A stretch of DNA of 64,000 nt, taken from positions 252,932-316,931 of the forward strand of contig NZ_BOVL01000021.1 in NCBI RefSeq assembly GCF_019972155.1, written 5' to 3'. Both the position numbers and the translations under genes were made by a program. Source of the DNA: Bradyrhizobium sp. RD5-C2. Its GTDB lineage: Bacteria; Pseudomonadota; Alphaproteobacteria; Rhizobiales; Xanthobacteraceae. The notes under the pieces are model-generated. The model was not told the origin of the DNA and searched no databases. It saw nothing but the letters and a program-made list of their open reading frames with translations. This document shows positions 25,473 through 34,409 of this stretch, one piece after another; position 1 is the first letter of the stretch; every line of letters starts with the position of its first letter.

Positions 25473-27062
25473 ATGGCTGCGACTTGCATCATTGGTCCCT
25501 TCCGTCTTGATACGCAGGCCGGGATCCTGTTTCGCGGGACCGAACCCGTTGCGCTTGGCCAGCGCGCCGTGGCCGTGTTGCGCGTGCTCGTCGAGCAGGC
25601 GGGAATCCCGGTCTCCAAGGATGCGCTGATCGAGGCCGCGTGGGTCGGCCTGAGGGTCGAGGAAGGCAACCTCCCGGTCCAGATCGCAGCCCTCCGCCGG
25701 GTCTTTGCCAACGAGCCGGACGGCGAGCGTTGGATTGAGACCCTGCCCAGGCGCGGCTATCGGTTCGTCGGCCCGGTGAGCCTCACCACGCAGGCTTCCG
25801 CCGCTGGGGCGCCACCGGCCGCGGATTCTCCCGCTGCGACCGAAACGCTTTCGCTTCTGGTCCAGCCGGCCGTCGCTGTGCTGCCGTTCCAGAACATGAG
25901 CGGCGACCCGCAACAGGAATATTTCGCTGACGGCGTCGTCGAGGAGATCATCACGACGCTGTCGCGCTTTCGCTCCCTGTTGGTCATCGCGCGCAATTCC
26001 AGCTTTACCTACAAGGGCCGCTCCGTCGACGTGAAGCAGATCGGCCGCGAATTAGGGGTTAGCTTCGTCCTCGAGGGCAGCGTGCGCAAATCGGCCGACC
26101 GCGTGCGCATCACCGCACAGCTCATCGATGCGTCAACCGGCGCGCATCGATGGGCAGACCGGTTCGATGGCGCGCTCGAGGATGTGTTCGATTTGCAGGA
26201 CAGGATCGCCCGGCAGGTCGTGGGGCTCCTGGTGCCCAAGCTGGAGCACTCCGCGATCGAGCGGGCCAAGCGCAAGCCGACCGAAAGCCTCGGCGCCTAC
26301 GAATATTATCTGCGCGGCACCGCCGCCATCTACCGGTTCACCATCCGCGAGGCCAATGTCGAGGCCTTGCAGCTGTTCAAGCGGGCAATCGAGCTCGATC
26401 CGGAATTTGCATCCGCCTACGGCATGGCCGCCTATTGCTACGTCAAGGACAGAACGAACCGATGGCCGACGGATGATCTCGCGCGGGACATCGCCGAGAC
26501 CGATCGGCTGGCCCGTCATGCGATCCGCCTCGGCCGCGATGACGCACTGGCGCTGGCGACTGGTGCAGGTGCGCTGGCCTATGTCGTCCGCGATCTCGAC
26601 ACCGGCGCCGCGTGCATCGATCACGCCCTTCAGGTCAATCCGAACCTAATGTGGGCGTCCTATTTCGCCGGTTTCATCAAGAGCTGGATGGGCGAGCCGG
26701 ATGCCGCCGTCACGCATCTCGCTTACGCGATGCGCCTCAGCCCGGTCGATCCGCTGATGCCGCTGATGCAGGCCGCGATGGCGCACGCTCATTTCTTCGC
26801 CGGCCGCTACGAGGAGGCGTCGTCCTGGGCCACCACGGCGCTGCAGGGTACGCCGAACCTGCTGCCGGCTTTGCGCATCGGCGCATCGGCGGATGCCTTT
26901 GCCGGACAATTGGAGCCGGCGCAAAGGACCGTGGCCCGGCTGCTGCAGATCAATCCCAACGAGCGCGTGTCCAACCTGGAGGCCATCTACGGACCCTACC
27001 GGCGTCCGGACGATGCCTGGCGATACGGCGAAGGACTGCGGCGAGCCGGATTGCCGGAATGA
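25473..27062 (+). CDS. CadC-like winged-helix regulator with TolB-N-like and TPR domains
   Basis: The 529-residue protein has an OmpR/PhoB-type winged helix at its N-terminus (about 5-95, with KDALIEAAW and WIETLPRRGYRFVG). Next is a TolB N-terminal/FlgO-like domain (about 130-250: VAVLPFQNMSGDPQQEYFAD, then GVSFVLEGSVRK and TGAHRWADRFD). The C-terminal half is TPR repeats (ALQLFKRAIELDPEFASAYG and following). This architecture is common in rhizobia and often mis-annotated as adenylate cyclase; no cyclase domain is present. No transmembrane helix was seen. Neither effector nor targets are known; the divergent peroxiredoxin gene is a natural candidate. Confidence 0.85.
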   Translation: MAATCIIGPFRLDTQAGILFRGTEPVALGQRAVAVLRVLVEQAGIPVSKDALIEAAWVGLRVEEGNLPVQIAALRRVFANEPDGERWIETLPRRGYRFVGPVSLTTQASAAGAPPAADSPAATETLSLLVQPAVAVLPFQNMSGDPQQEYFADGVVEEIITTLSRFRSLLVIARNSSFTYKGRSVDVKQIGRELGVSFVLEGSVRKSADRVRITAQLIDASTGAHRWADRFDGALEDVFDLQDRIARQVVGLLVPKLEHSAIERAKRKPTESLGAYEYYLRGTAAIYRFTIREANVEALQLFKRAIELDPEFASAYGMAAYCYVKDRTNRWPTDDLARDIAETDRLARHAIRLGRDDALALATGAGALAYVVRDLDTGAACIDHALQVNPNLMWASYFAGFIKSWMGEPDAAVTHLAYAMRLSPVDPLMPLMQAAMAHAHFFAGRYEEASSWATTALQGTPNLLPALRIGASADAFAGQLEPAQRTVARLLQINPNERVSNLEAIYGPYRRPDDAWRYGEGLRRAGLPE

Positions 27063-27123
27063 GTGCCGCAGGATTATCCGACTGCGGATAGTTTGTTGGC
27101 TGTGGCAGCGCTTAGCTGCTGGA

Positions 27124-27199
27124 TGGTGCCCAGGGGCGGGATCGAACCACCGACACTGCGATTTTCAGTCGCATGCTCTACCAACTGAGCTACCTGGGC
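27124..27199 (-). tRNA. tRNA-Phe (GAA)
   Basis: The minus strand folds as a full cloverleaf: acceptor GCCCAGG / CCTGGGC, D arm with AGTTGGTA, anticodon arm TGCGA-CTGAAAA-TCGCA giving anticodon GAA, T arm GGTGG-TTCGATC-CCGCC, discriminator A and an encoded CCA. It lies between the TPR regulator and yacG and is not overlapped by a real gene. Confidence 0.97.
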
Positions 27200-27339
27200 A
27201 AACCCGCGGGGCCGAAAAGGCCGAAGCGAGCGGGCGGTTTATAGAGAGGTCGGGGCGCTGTGTCCACCCGGGTTCGCGAAACGCTTCGCCGGACGCCGCC
27301 CACTTGGCGTTGTTTCCCCAACTTGTTGGAAAATCTTGG

Positions 27340-27522
27340 CTATTCCGGGTCCTCCGCGTCGTCCTCGCGGCCGGGAACGACATAGCGGCCGCTGAGCCAG
27401 CGGTTGAGGTCGACGTCGCGGCAGCGCGACGAGCAGAACGGGAGAAAGGCCTGCTGGGCGGGCTTGCCGCAGATCGGGCAAGTGCGCGCGGTGGCCGGGG
27501 GTGTTCGGGCTTGGTCGGTCAT
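27340..27522 (-). CDS. yacG: DNA gyrase inhibitor YacG
   Basis: The 60-residue protein carries the single YacG zinc site: CPICGKPAQQAFLPFCSSRCRDVDLNRW, split here as CPICGK followed 12 residues later by FCSSRC, giving four cysteine ligands. The WLSGRYVVPG segment and acidic C-terminus are family features. In E. coli YacG binds GyrB and blocks DNA binding by gyrase. It lies downstream of maf on the same strand, separated by a repeat, and upstream of tRNA-Phe. Confidence 0.95.
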   Translation of the reverse strand: MTDQARTPPATARTCPICGKPAQQAFLPFCSSRCRDVDLNRWLSGRYVVPGREDDAEDPE

Positions 27523-27570
27523 GGCTGGGACGGAGTTTACACCAGTTGGCGATTGAGAAGGCGGCCGCGT

Positions 27571-27720
27571 GTTCCACTCCGCTCCCTCTCCCGCTTGCGG
27601 GGGAGGGTTGGGGTGGGGGTATCACAACAAGTCATGTCGCGGAGAGAGCCCCCTTCCGCCGCGCGTAGCGCGTCGACCTAAGAGCGAGCTTCGCTCGTCT
27701 CGACCCCGCACGCGGGAGCG
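27571..27720. repeat. Intergenic repeat block between yacG and maf
   Basis: Two palindromic units fill the gap. The first is CTCCCTCTCCCGC-TTGC-GGGGGAGGG. The second contains a 31-base stretch (27679-27709, with GAGCGAGCTTCGCTCGTC) that recurs inverted, with one mismatch, at 58253-58283. The block may act as a boundary between the two messages. Confidence 0.7.
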
Positions 27721-27755
27721 GTGCACTGCCGATGCCGCAAGAGATCTGGATTACC

Positions 27756-28385
27756 TTAAACCGCGACGGCGTTGAGCCAGCCGTGGCGGATCGGAAAGCC
27801 TTCGCCGCCGAGCAGGGTCACGGTTTCGTAGAGCGGCAGCCCGACGACGTTGGTGTAGGAGCCGACCATCTTGACCACAAAGGATCCGGCGATGCCCTGC
27901 ACGGCATAGCCGCCGGCTTTGCCGCGCCATTCGCCGGAGCCGATATAGGCCTGGATGTCGTCGTCGCTGAGCCGCTTGAAGCGCACGCGGGTCTCGACCA
28001 GGCGCTGGCGGAACGCCTCGCGCGGCGTCACCACGCAGATCGCGGTGTAGACGCGGTGGTTGCGGCCCGACAGCAGCCGCAGACACTGCGCGGCCTCGTC
28101 GACCAGATTGGCCTTGGGTAGGATGCGGCGGCCGACCGCGACCACGGTGTCGGCGGAGATGATGAAGGAGCCGCGCAGATCGTCGTCGAGTTGCACCGAC
28201 TTCAGCGCCGCATCCGCTTTCGCACGCGCCAGGCGGTTGGCGCAGGCGCGCGGCAACTCGCCCCGCCGCGGAGTTTCGTCGACATCGGCCGGACGCAGCG
28301 CGTCGGGCTCGATGCCGGCCTGGTTGAGCAGGGCCAGCCGCCGCGGCGAACCGGAAGCAAGAACGAATTTGGGACGGCCTAGCAT
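27756..28385 (-). CDS. maf: Maf-family nucleotide pyrophosphatase
   Basis: The 209-residue protein opens with the Maf P-loop-like motif LASGSPRRLALLNQAG. ADVDETP follows, then the catalytic-base region SADTVVAVGRRILPKA, and GKAGGYAVQGIAG with NVVGLPLYE near the end. Maf proteins hydrolyse non-canonical or m7G/dTTP-type nucleotides and affect septation. The ATG at MLGRPKFVLASG is preferred over upstream in-frame codons because the motif must lie close to the N-terminus. The ribosome site is weak. It sits in a minus-strand run with hisD and yacG. Confidence 0.93.
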   Translation of the reverse strand: MLGRPKFVLASGSPRRLALLNQAGIEPDALRPADVDETPRRGELPRACANRLARAKADAALKSVQLDDDLRGSFIISADTVVAVGRRILPKANLVDEAAQCLRLLSGRNHRVYTAICVVTPREAFRQRLVETRVRFKRLSDDDIQAYIGSGEWRGKAGGYAVQGIAGSFVVKMVGSYTNVVGLPLYETVTLLGGEGFPIRHGWLNAVAV

Positions 28386-28580
28386 GCGGGCTTTTGGGCT
28401 GAATCGGGGGGACGGACGCGGGCGGAACCTATCGGATGGGGCATGGATGCACAACCTTGGAACCGGCCGCGAATCGCGCTTCCCCGTGGGCGACAAGGCC
28501 CCATAAGCACAGCTGTTTGTCAGTCTGGCGACAAGGGGCCGACCCTGCGAATCGGAACATGCGGGTCCCAGCGCTGAGCC

Positions 28581-29045
28581 CTACAGGTTCGCTACACCGG
28601 CCTTGGTGAAGCGGCGGCGGATGCGCATCAACAGGCCGTCGCAAACCTCGCGATAGGCGGCGAGCTTCTGCTCGCGATTGCCGCTGGTGCCGGTCGGATC
28701 AGGGGTCGGCCAGTATTCGACAGCGGCGGCGAGCGTCCGGGTCAGATCCAGCGCCTTGTGGTGCGCCTCGGGCGACAGCGTGATGATGAGGTCGAAGTTC
28801 AGCCCTTCCCAGTCCTCGAGCTCCTCGAAGGTCTGCGGCTTGTGGCCGGAGATGTCCTGGCCGAACTCGGCCATCACGGCGACCGCGAACGGATCGAGCT
28901 CGCCCTTCTTCACGCCGGCGGAGCGGACATAGACGCCTTGCGGAAACATCTGCTGCAGCAGGCTTTCGGCCATCGGCGAGCGCACGGCGTTGTGCCCGCA
29001 TGCGAACAGCACGGCCTGCGGGGAGCGCGCGCGCGGCGCTTCCAT
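28581..29045 (-). CDS. Low-molecular-weight phosphotyrosine phosphatase / ArsC-like
   Basis: The 154-residue protein has the CX5R loop near its start: FACGHNAVRSPMAE, with Cys16 and Arg22. It also has the general-acid Asp in WPTPDPTGT. The fold is shared by low-molecular-weight protein tyrosine phosphatases and thioredoxin-linked arsenate reductases. The redox cysteine pair of ArsC is not visible, so a phosphatase role is favoured. It follows UPF0262 by 63 bases in the hisD cluster. Confidence 0.88.
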   Translation of the reverse strand: MEAPRARSPQAVLFACGHNAVRSPMAESLLQQMFPQGVYVRSAGVKKGELDPFAVAVMAEFGQDISGHKPQTFEELEDWEGLNFDLIITLSPEAHHKALDLTRTLAAAVEYWPTPDPTGTSGNREQKLAAYREVCDGLLMRIRRRFTKAGVANL

Positions 29046-29108
29046 GCGATCAGGCTTTTTTCGACCGGGGTACGCCCCCGTCGTCTGGCGAAGTGAAGAT
29101 GGTCGGGA

Positions 29109-29615
29109 TCATGCGCCTTCACCCTTCCAGTGCAGCACAGTGATCAGCGTGAACAGCCGCCGCGCGGTCTCGAAATCGACGCGCACCTTGCCCTTGAGCC
29201 GCTCCTGCAGGGTGCGCGAGCCCTCGTCATGGATGCCGCGGCGGCCCATGTCGATGGCCTCGATCTTGTCCGGTGTCGCGGTACGGATCGCCTGATAGTA
29301 GCTGTCGCAGATCATGAAGTAGTCCTTCACGACGCGGCGAAACGGCGTCAGCGACAGCAGATGCGCCACCACGGGCGCGCCGTCCTCTTTCCTGATGTCG
29401 AACATCAGCCGGTTGCCGGTGATCGCGATGTGCAGGGTATAGGGCCCCGGCCCGGCTGCGCCTTCGGGCGCGAACAGGTTCTGCTCGACCAAATCGTAGA
29501 TGGCGATCGCCCGCTCATGCTCGATGTCGGGACCGGAACGGCCGATCGATTCCTCGTCGAGCGTCACCGCGACGATGCGATTGTTGGAATCCTCGTCGTC
29601 TGGTGGCTTGTTCAT
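29109..29615 (-). CDS. UPF0262 family protein
   Basis: The 168-residue protein matches UPF0262: NRIVAVTLDEESIGRS, then ERAIAIYDLVEQN, FDIRKEDG, a FRRVVKDYFMICDSYYQAI stretch and GRRGIHDEGSRTLQERL. No catalytic motif is evident and no function is established. It overlaps the hisD stop by four bases (ATGA), so translation is coupled to hisD. Confidence 0.92.
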   Translation of the reverse strand: MNKPPDDEDSNNRIVAVTLDEESIGRSGPDIEHERAIAIYDLVEQNLFAPEGAAGPGPYTLHIAITGNRLMFDIRKEDGAPVVAHLLSLTPFRRVVKDYFMICDSYYQAIRTATPDKIEAIDMGRRGIHDEGSRTLQERLKGKVRVDFETARRLFTLITVLHWKGEGA

Positions 29616-30907
29616 GAGAGGTTGAGGCGCAATCCGACGGAACGTGAATGGGCATCGAGACCCTCGGCCTGGCCGAGCGTCATCGCGGCGGGCCCGAGCG
29701 CACGAAGCTGATCCGGCCCGCACCGCAGGATCGAGGTTCGCTTCATGAAGTCAAGCACCCCGAGGCCCGAAGAGAATCGCGCCGAGCGTGCGGTGGGCAG
29801 CACGTGGTTGGAGCCGCCAACATAGTCGCCGATCGCCTCCGGCGTATGGGGCCCGAGGAAGATCGCGCCGGCGTTGCGGACCTGTTTCGACAGGCCCTCG
29901 GCGTCCGCGGTCATGATCTCCAGATGCTCGGCCGCGACCGCATTGGCGAGTTCGACCGCGTCGTCGAGCTTTGCCACCATGATGATCGCGCCAAAATCGT
30001 CCCACGAGGCGCGCGCAATCGCCGCACGCGGCAGCGTCGCCAGCTGCGCCTCGACCGCACGCTCGACATCGGCGGCGAGCCGCGGGCTGTCGGTGATCAG
30101 GATCGACTGCGCGCTGACGTCATGCTCGGCCTGCGCCAGGAGATCGGCCGCGATCCAGTCCGCATTGCCGGTGTCGTCGGCAATGACCAGCACCTCGGAG
30201 GGGCCAGCGATCATGTCGATGCCGACCTTGCCGAACACCAGCCGCTTGGCCGCGGCAACATAGGCGTTGCCGGGGCCGACGATCTTGGCGACCGGCGCGA
30301 TGGTCGCGGTGCCATAGGCCAGCGCCGCCACCGCCTGGGCGCCGCCGACCCGGTAGATTTCCGAGACGCCGCCGAGACCCGCTGCTGCGAGCACCAACGG
30401 GTTGAGCTTGCCGTCCGGCGCCGGCACCACCATGACGACCCGCGGCACGCCGGCAACCCGGGCCGGCACCGCATTCATCAGCACCGAGGACGGATAGGCC
30501 GCGGTACCGCCGGGCACGTAAAGCCCGACCGCATCGACCGCGCTCCAGCGCCAGCCGAGCTCGACGCCGACGGCGTCAGTGAAGCGCTCGTCCTTGGGCA
30601 GCTGGCGACGGTGGAAGGTCTCGATCCGGTCGCGCGCGAAGGTCAGCGCCTCGACGGTCTTGGGGTCGCAGGCCGCAACCGCAGCGTCGATCTCGGCGGC
30701 GGTGATGCGCAGGCCGGCGGCGTCGATGTCTAGCCGGTCGAACTTCTTGGTCGCCTCGAGCAGCGCCGCATCGCCGCGGGCCGCCACGTCATCGACAATG
30801 GCGCGGGTGGCGCGCTCGACGTCGGCCGACACCTCGCGCTTGGCCGCCAGGAATTCGCGGAAACGCTGGTCAAAATCGGCGCTCTGTCGGTCCAGGCGAA
30901 CGGGCAT
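29612..30907 (-). CDS. hisD: Histidinol dehydrogenase
   Basis: The 431-residue enzyme catalyses the last two steps of histidine synthesis, oxidising histidinol to histidine with two NAD+ and zinc. Clear motifs are GLYVPGGTAAYPSSVLMNA, GGAQAVAALAYGT, GPGNAYVAAAKRLVFG, the zinc and catalytic region SVLIADDT-like ALIADDTGN, QAEHDVSAQSILIT and AAEHLEIMT near the end. Length is normal for the family. It leads a minus-strand cluster with UPF0262 downstream. DUF2948 lies upstream across a repeat. Confidence 0.97.
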   Translation of the reverse strand: MPVRLDRQSADFDQRFREFLAAKREVSADVERATRAIVDDVAARGDAALLEATKKFDRLDIDAAGLRITAAEIDAAVAACDPKTVEALTFARDRIETFHRRQLPKDERFTDAVGVELGWRWSAVDAVGLYVPGGTAAYPSSVLMNAVPARVAGVPRVVMVVPAPDGKLNPLVLAAAGLGGVSEIYRVGGAQAVAALAYGTATIAPVAKIVGPGNAYVAAAKRLVFGKVGIDMIAGPSEVLVIADDTGNADWIAADLLAQAEHDVSAQSILITDSPRLAADVERAVEAQLATLPRAAIARASWDDFGAIIMVAKLDDAVELANAVAAEHLEIMTADAEGLSKQVRNAGAIFLGPHTPEAIGDYVGGSNHVLPTARSARFSSGLGVLDFMKRTSILRCGPDQLRALGPAAMTLGQAEGLDAHSRSVGLRLNLS

Positions 30908-30982
30908 GGCGGCTTTCTGAAGAGGAATTCGGGTCCCTGCTCAATGGCGCGGCGGATAATGGCCGTCAACCCTTGGGGCTGC

Positions 30983-31064
30983 GTCATTCCGGGGCGATGC
31001 GAAAGCATCGAACCCGGAATCTCGAGATTCCGGGTTCGGTCCTGCGGACCGCCCCGGAATAACG
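30983..31064. repeat. Palindromic repeat, GTCATTCCGGGG family
   Basis: Outer arms GTCATTCCGGGGC and GCCCCGGAATAACG surround two inner hairpins (GATGCG-AAA-GCATC type, and CCCGGAATCTCGAGATTCCGGG). Related copies are at 33151-33243 and 40697-40799. All lie between genes. Confidence 0.85.
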
Positions 31065-31071
31065 AGCTCAA

Positions 31072-31500
31072 TTACCCCGCCCCCACCCCGAGGTCGTCTT
31101 CCCCGAGATCGGTCAATTCGCACTCCAGGCACTCCACGTCGAGCCGCAGCGCTCCGCCCTGGCCGAACATCAGCAGCGCGCTGCCGCCCGGCGGGTCGGA
31201 GGCATGGAATTCGATCCCGAGCAATTCCAGGCTGGCCTCCGGGGCATCCAGGTCGATGTTGCGCGACTTGCATGCCAGCACCCGGTCGAACCTGAGCGCG
31301 GCGATCAGCCGGCGCGAGCAGGTGCCACCGGCCAGGGTCTGCTCCCAGTCCAGCCGGTTCAGACCGACCACGAGGCGCTTCTCGTCCTGGCGCCAGACGA
31401 TGTCGGCGGGCTGGACGCGGGCGTCCTGGACATGGGCGGAGATGACCGCGAGGTCATCGGCATCGAGGGCGATCAGTTTCAGCGGTGCGGGTGGAGACAT
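31072..31500 (-). CDS. DUF2948 family protein
   Basis: The 142-residue protein has DUF2948 features: LKLIALDADDLAVISAHVQD, DIVWRQDEKRLVVGLNRLDW and a late EFHASDPPGG followed by LDVECLECEL. The function is unknown. In alphaproteobacteria this family is commonly found next to hisD, as here. No strong ribosome site precedes the ATG. Confidence 0.88.
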   Translation of the reverse strand: MSPPAPLKLIALDADDLAVISAHVQDARVQPADIVWRQDEKRLVVGLNRLDWEQTLAGGTCSRRLIAALRFDRVLACKSRNIDLDAPEASLELLGIEFHASDPPGGSALLMFGQGGALRLDVECLECELTDLGEDDLGVGAG

Positions 31501-31589
31501 GACGGTGGTTATAACGCCTTCGGCCGCCGGAGGTACCACCTCGCCGAAGGAAATCCGGCGCAAGGGAACCGGCCCCTGCCACCGCCCCG

Positions 31590-32249
31590 TCAGAGGCTGT
31601 TGATGTCCTCGCTCTCCAGCACCGGCTTCGGGTAGCCGTCGCGGGCGACTTTCAGCATGGCGCGGCCGAGCTGTTCCGAGGTCGTCATGTAGCTCGGGGC
31701 AACCCGCACCAGGAACGAGAGCAGCGGCGAGGTCGCGACATAGATCGCCTGCACCCAGCCGGTCTTCGAGCTGACCCCGTGCAGCGGCTGGATACCGGCG
31801 GGCCGGAACATGTAGGCGGCCTTGAACGGCAGCTTGAGCAGGTCGTTCTCGGTGCTGCCCTTCACCCGCGCCCACATCACCGCGCCCTGCTCGGTGGAAT
31901 CGGTGCCGCGCCCGGTGACATAGGTGAACACCATGCCGGGATTGAGCCGCGCCAGCGTTGTCGCCGCTGCCAGGGTGATGTCGTAGGTCAGATGGCGGTA
32001 GCGCGCCTCGTCCATGCCGATCGAGGAGACGCCGAGGCAGAAGAAGCACGCGTCATAACCCGTGAGCTGCGGCTCGATCACGCTGTAATCTGTGAAATTG
32101 TCGTGGATCAGCTCGACGAGCTTTGGATCGCGCTGCCCGGTCGGGCTGCGCCCCACCGCGAGCACGCGCTCGACGCCGGGATCGAGCAGGCACTCGCGCA
32201 GCACGCCCTGCCCGACCATGCCGGTCGCGCCGAACAGGATGACTTTCAT
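31590..32249 (-). CDS. NAD(P)-binding epimerase/atypical SDR
   Basis: The 219-residue protein begins MKVILFGATGMVGQGVLREC, an extended Rossmann GATGxVGxG motif of NAD(P)-binding atypical SDRs. YDACFFCLGVSSIG and VTGRGTD follow; the Tyr-Lys catalytic pair of classical SDRs is not evident. Proteins of this size (HTATIP2/CC3-like) often act as NADPH-binding regulators or reductases of unknown substrate. It stands alone between DUF2948 and an esterase gene. Confidence 0.8.
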   Translation of the reverse strand: MKVILFGATGMVGQGVLRECLLDPGVERVLAVGRSPTGQRDPKLVELIHDNFTDYSVIEPQLTGYDACFFCLGVSSIGMDEARYRHLTYDITLAAATTLARLNPGMVFTYVTGRGTDSTEQGAVMWARVKGSTENDLLKLPFKAAYMFRPAGIQPLHGVSSKTGWVQAIYVATSPLLSFLVRVAPSYMTTSEQLGRAMLKVARDGYPKPVLESEDINSL

Positions 32250-32300
32250 ATTGCGTCCTCTTCCCCGGCTTTACCGGATGCGCTCACGCGCAGCCGCCCG

Positions 32301-33125
32301 TCAGCCCTTGATGAACGCCAGCAGATCCTTGTTGATCGTCTCGGCTTCGGTGGTCGGCATGCCGTGCGGAAAACCCTTGTAGGTCTTCAGCGTGCCGTTC
32401 TTCAAAAGCTTGGCCGAGAGCGGACCGGAATCGGCGTAGGGCACGATCTGGTCGTCGTCACCATGCATCACCAGCACCGGCACGTTGATCTTCTTCAGAT
32501 CCTCGGTGAAGTCGGTCTGCGAGAATGCGACGATGCCGTCGTAATGCGCCTTGGCGCCGCCCATCATGCCCTGCCGCCACCAGTTCTGGATCACGGCTTC
32601 CGACGGTTTTGCGCCGGGCCGGTTGTAGCCATAGAACGGCCCGGCCGGAATATCGCGATAGAACTGCGAGCGGTTGGCCGCGAGCTGGGCCTGCAGGTCG
32701 TCGAACACCGACTTCGGCAGCCCGCCGGGATTGGCCGCGGTCTGCACCATCAAGGGCGGCACCGCGCTCAGGATCGCGGCCTTCGCCACCCGGCTCTCGC
32801 CGTGGCGGGCGATGTAATGCACCACCTCGCCGCCACCGGTGGAATGGCCGACATGGACGGCATTCTTCAGGTCGAGATGCGCGGTGACGGCCGCGAGGTC
32901 GTCGGCATAGTGGTCCATGTCATGGCCGTCGGCGACCTGGGCGGAACGGCCGTGGCCGCGGCGGTCGTGGGCGACCACGCGAAAGCCGTGCCCCACGAAG
33001 AACAGCATCTGCGCGTCCCAATCGTCCGACGACAGCGGCCAGCCATGACTGAACACGATCGGCTGACCCGAACCCCAATCCTTGTAGAAGATGTCGACGC
33101 CGTCTTTGGTGGTGATGGTGGGCAT
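32301..33125 (-). CDS. Alpha/beta hydrolase, non-heme perhydrolase (chloroperoxidase) type
   Basis: The 274-residue enzyme has all features of cofactor-free haloperoxidase/arylesterases: oxyanion FSHGWPLSSDDW, RRGHGRSAQ, nucleophile elbow VGHSTGGGEVVHY with an intact serine, acid MHGDDDQIVPY and the His in PHGMPTTEAE. Such enzymes hydrolyse esters and can form peracids that halogenate. Secretion signals are absent. This gene is complete, unlike the serine-less hydrolase at 2468-3163. Confidence 0.92.
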   Translation of the reverse strand: MPTITTKDGVDIFYKDWGSGQPIVFSHGWPLSSDDWDAQMLFFVGHGFRVVAHDRRGHGRSAQVADGHDMDHYADDLAAVTAHLDLKNAVHVGHSTGGGEVVHYIARHGESRVAKAAILSAVPPLMVQTAANPGGLPKSVFDDLQAQLAANRSQFYRDIPAGPFYGYNRPGAKPSEAVIQNWWRQGMMGGAKAHYDGIVAFSQTDFTEDLKKINVPVLVMHGDDDQIVPYADSGPLSAKLLKNGTLKTYKGFPHGMPTTEAETINKDLLAFIKG

Positions 33126-33150
33126 CTGATTGCTCCTCTTGTTGCGTTAC

Positions 33151-33243
33151 GTCATTCCGGGGCGACGCGCAGCGTCGAACCCGAAATCTCGATCGATTGA
33201 CTCTGGATTCCGGGTTCACGCTAGCGCGTGCCCCGGAATGACG
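33151..33243. repeat. Palindromic repeat, GTCATTCCGGGG family
   Basis: Arms GTCATTCCGGGGC and GCCCCGGAATGAC with inner hairpins (GACGCGCAGCGTC, ACGCTAGCGCGT). Same family as 30983-31064 and 40697-40799. Confidence 0.85.
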
Positions 33244-33265
33244 TGGCATGAACAAATGTGTCAGA

Positions 33266-33766
33266 TCAGGCGAACGTGACCGGCCTGAATCGGCGCCAGG
33301 CGCCGATGATCACCACGGCGAAGAACACCAGCACGATGCCCTGCACCACCGCAAACACCGGCCCGGACGGCGGGTTCGGCGGCACCGCCGGCGCCAGCGC
33401 CTGTAGCGCGGGCACCTTGAGGAAGCTCTGGATCACGAGCACGAAGACATTGAGATAGAGCGAGACCATCGCGGTCACGATATAGATCGGGCGCCAGGCG
33501 CCCTTGAGCTGCATCGCATACAGCGCGATGCAGGCGATCGCGAGCAGCACCAGCGAGAGGCCGCCGATGATGTGCGAGGGCAGCAGCTTCTCGGTCACCA
33601 GAGGCGGGATCACGAAGCCGGTGGCGTTGGTCAGAATCGTGAGGATGAGGAAGATCGCGGTCAGCCCGAGCATCGCCCGCGAGCCGAGCAGGCCGAACAT
33701 CACGATCACGCCGGCGACGATGGCGATCAAACTGATAATGACGTGCACAAGCACTAACGTCGTCAT
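33266..33766 (-). CDS. Four-helix membrane protein of unknown function
   Basis: The 166-residue protein is almost wholly hydrophobic, with helices near 3-24, 31-52, 65-90 and 92-115, and a last one near 135-155 after a Pro-rich loop (APAVPPNPPSGP). The C-terminus RRFRPVTFA is positively charged, hence probably cytoplasmic. The start is fixed by GGGGAG eight bases upstream. The family is not recognised. No operon partner is visible; it is separated from the hydrolase gene by a repeat. Confidence 0.75.
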   Translation of the reverse strand: MTTLVLVHVIISLIAIVAGVIVMFGLLGSRAMLGLTAIFLILTILTNATGFVIPPLVTEKLLPSHIIGGLSLVLLAIACIALYAMQLKGAWRPIYIVTAMVSLYLNVFVLVIQSFLKVPALQALAPAVPPNPPSGPVFAVVQGIVLVFFAVVIIGAWRRFRPVTFA

Positions 33767-33937
33767 GTGGCGCACTCCCCGCTGAGACCCGCGCACGAGG
33801 TTACGATGCGTGCCGGAAAATTGCTACATGGTTCGATAGCAGGACGGCTGACATCTCATGAAAATTCGTCGGCGCCGACACTTGCCGAAAATTGTCGCAC
33901 GCGTGTCGTACGCACGTGCGCCTCGTGAGACATTGAA

Positions 33938-34246
33938 TCAATAATAGCGCGGGATCGGCCCGTTATGCGGCGTCTTGCGCTTCGACAGGTCGAACAGCAC
34001 CTCGTCGACATAGCACCAGCCCCAGCCTTGCGGCGGATCGTAGCCCTCGATCACGGGATGCCCGGTGGCGTGGAAATGCGCCGTCGCATGCCGGTTCGGC
34101 GAGTCGTCGCAGCAGCCGACATGACCGCAGGTCCGGCAGATCCGCAAATGCAGCCAGCGGCTGCCGCTCTTCAGGCATTCCTCACAGCCGAGCGCGCTCG
34201 GCGTGACGTCCTGGATGCCGGCGATATGGGTGCAGCCTTTTGTCAT
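33938..34246 (-). CDS. UBP-type zinc-finger protein
   Basis: The 102-residue protein is one UBP-type (BUZ) zinc finger: CTHI near the start, CEECLKSGSRWLHLRICRTCG split as CEEC and CRTCG, then CCDDSPNRHATAHFHATGHPVI with the histidine ligands. In eukaryotes this domain binds the ubiquitin C-terminus; bacterial single-domain forms have no known function. It contains nine or more Cys/His candidates for three zinc ions. Confidence 0.88.
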   Translation of the reverse strand: MTKGCTHIAGIQDVTPSALGCEECLKSGSRWLHLRICRTCGHVGCCDDSPNRHATAHFHATGHPVIEGYDPPQGWGWCYVDEVLFDLSKRKTPHNGPIPRYY

Positions 34247-34280
34247 TTGCGATCTCTTACTTTGTGCGCCTCTTCAACCC

Positions 34281-34385
34281 GTCATCCTGAGGCGCGAGCG
34301 GAGCGAGCCTCGAAGGATGGACGGCCCAGCTGGTGGCCGATTCATCCTTCGAGGGCTGCTGAAGAAGCGGCCACCTCAGGATGAC
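34281..34385. repeat. Palindromic repeat, GTCATCCTGAGG family
   Basis: Outer arms GTCATCCTGAGG and CCTCAGGATGAC with inner complementary units (CGAAGGATG and CATCCTTCG). It is of a different sequence type from the GTCATTCCGG repeats and lies between two minus-strand genes. Confidence 0.85.
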
Positions 34386-34409
34386 GGGGATAGTGCCGTA
34401 CCGACATTG

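Noticed and set aside
25473..27062. Adenylate cyclase identity for the wHTH/TPR protein
   Set aside because: No class III cyclase domain is present; the name would rest only on common mis-annotation.
26893..27681. Plus-strand open frame crossing tRNA-Phe
   Set aside because: Its centre is antisense translation of tRNA-Phe, a classic false protein; it has no ribosome site and overlaps yacG.
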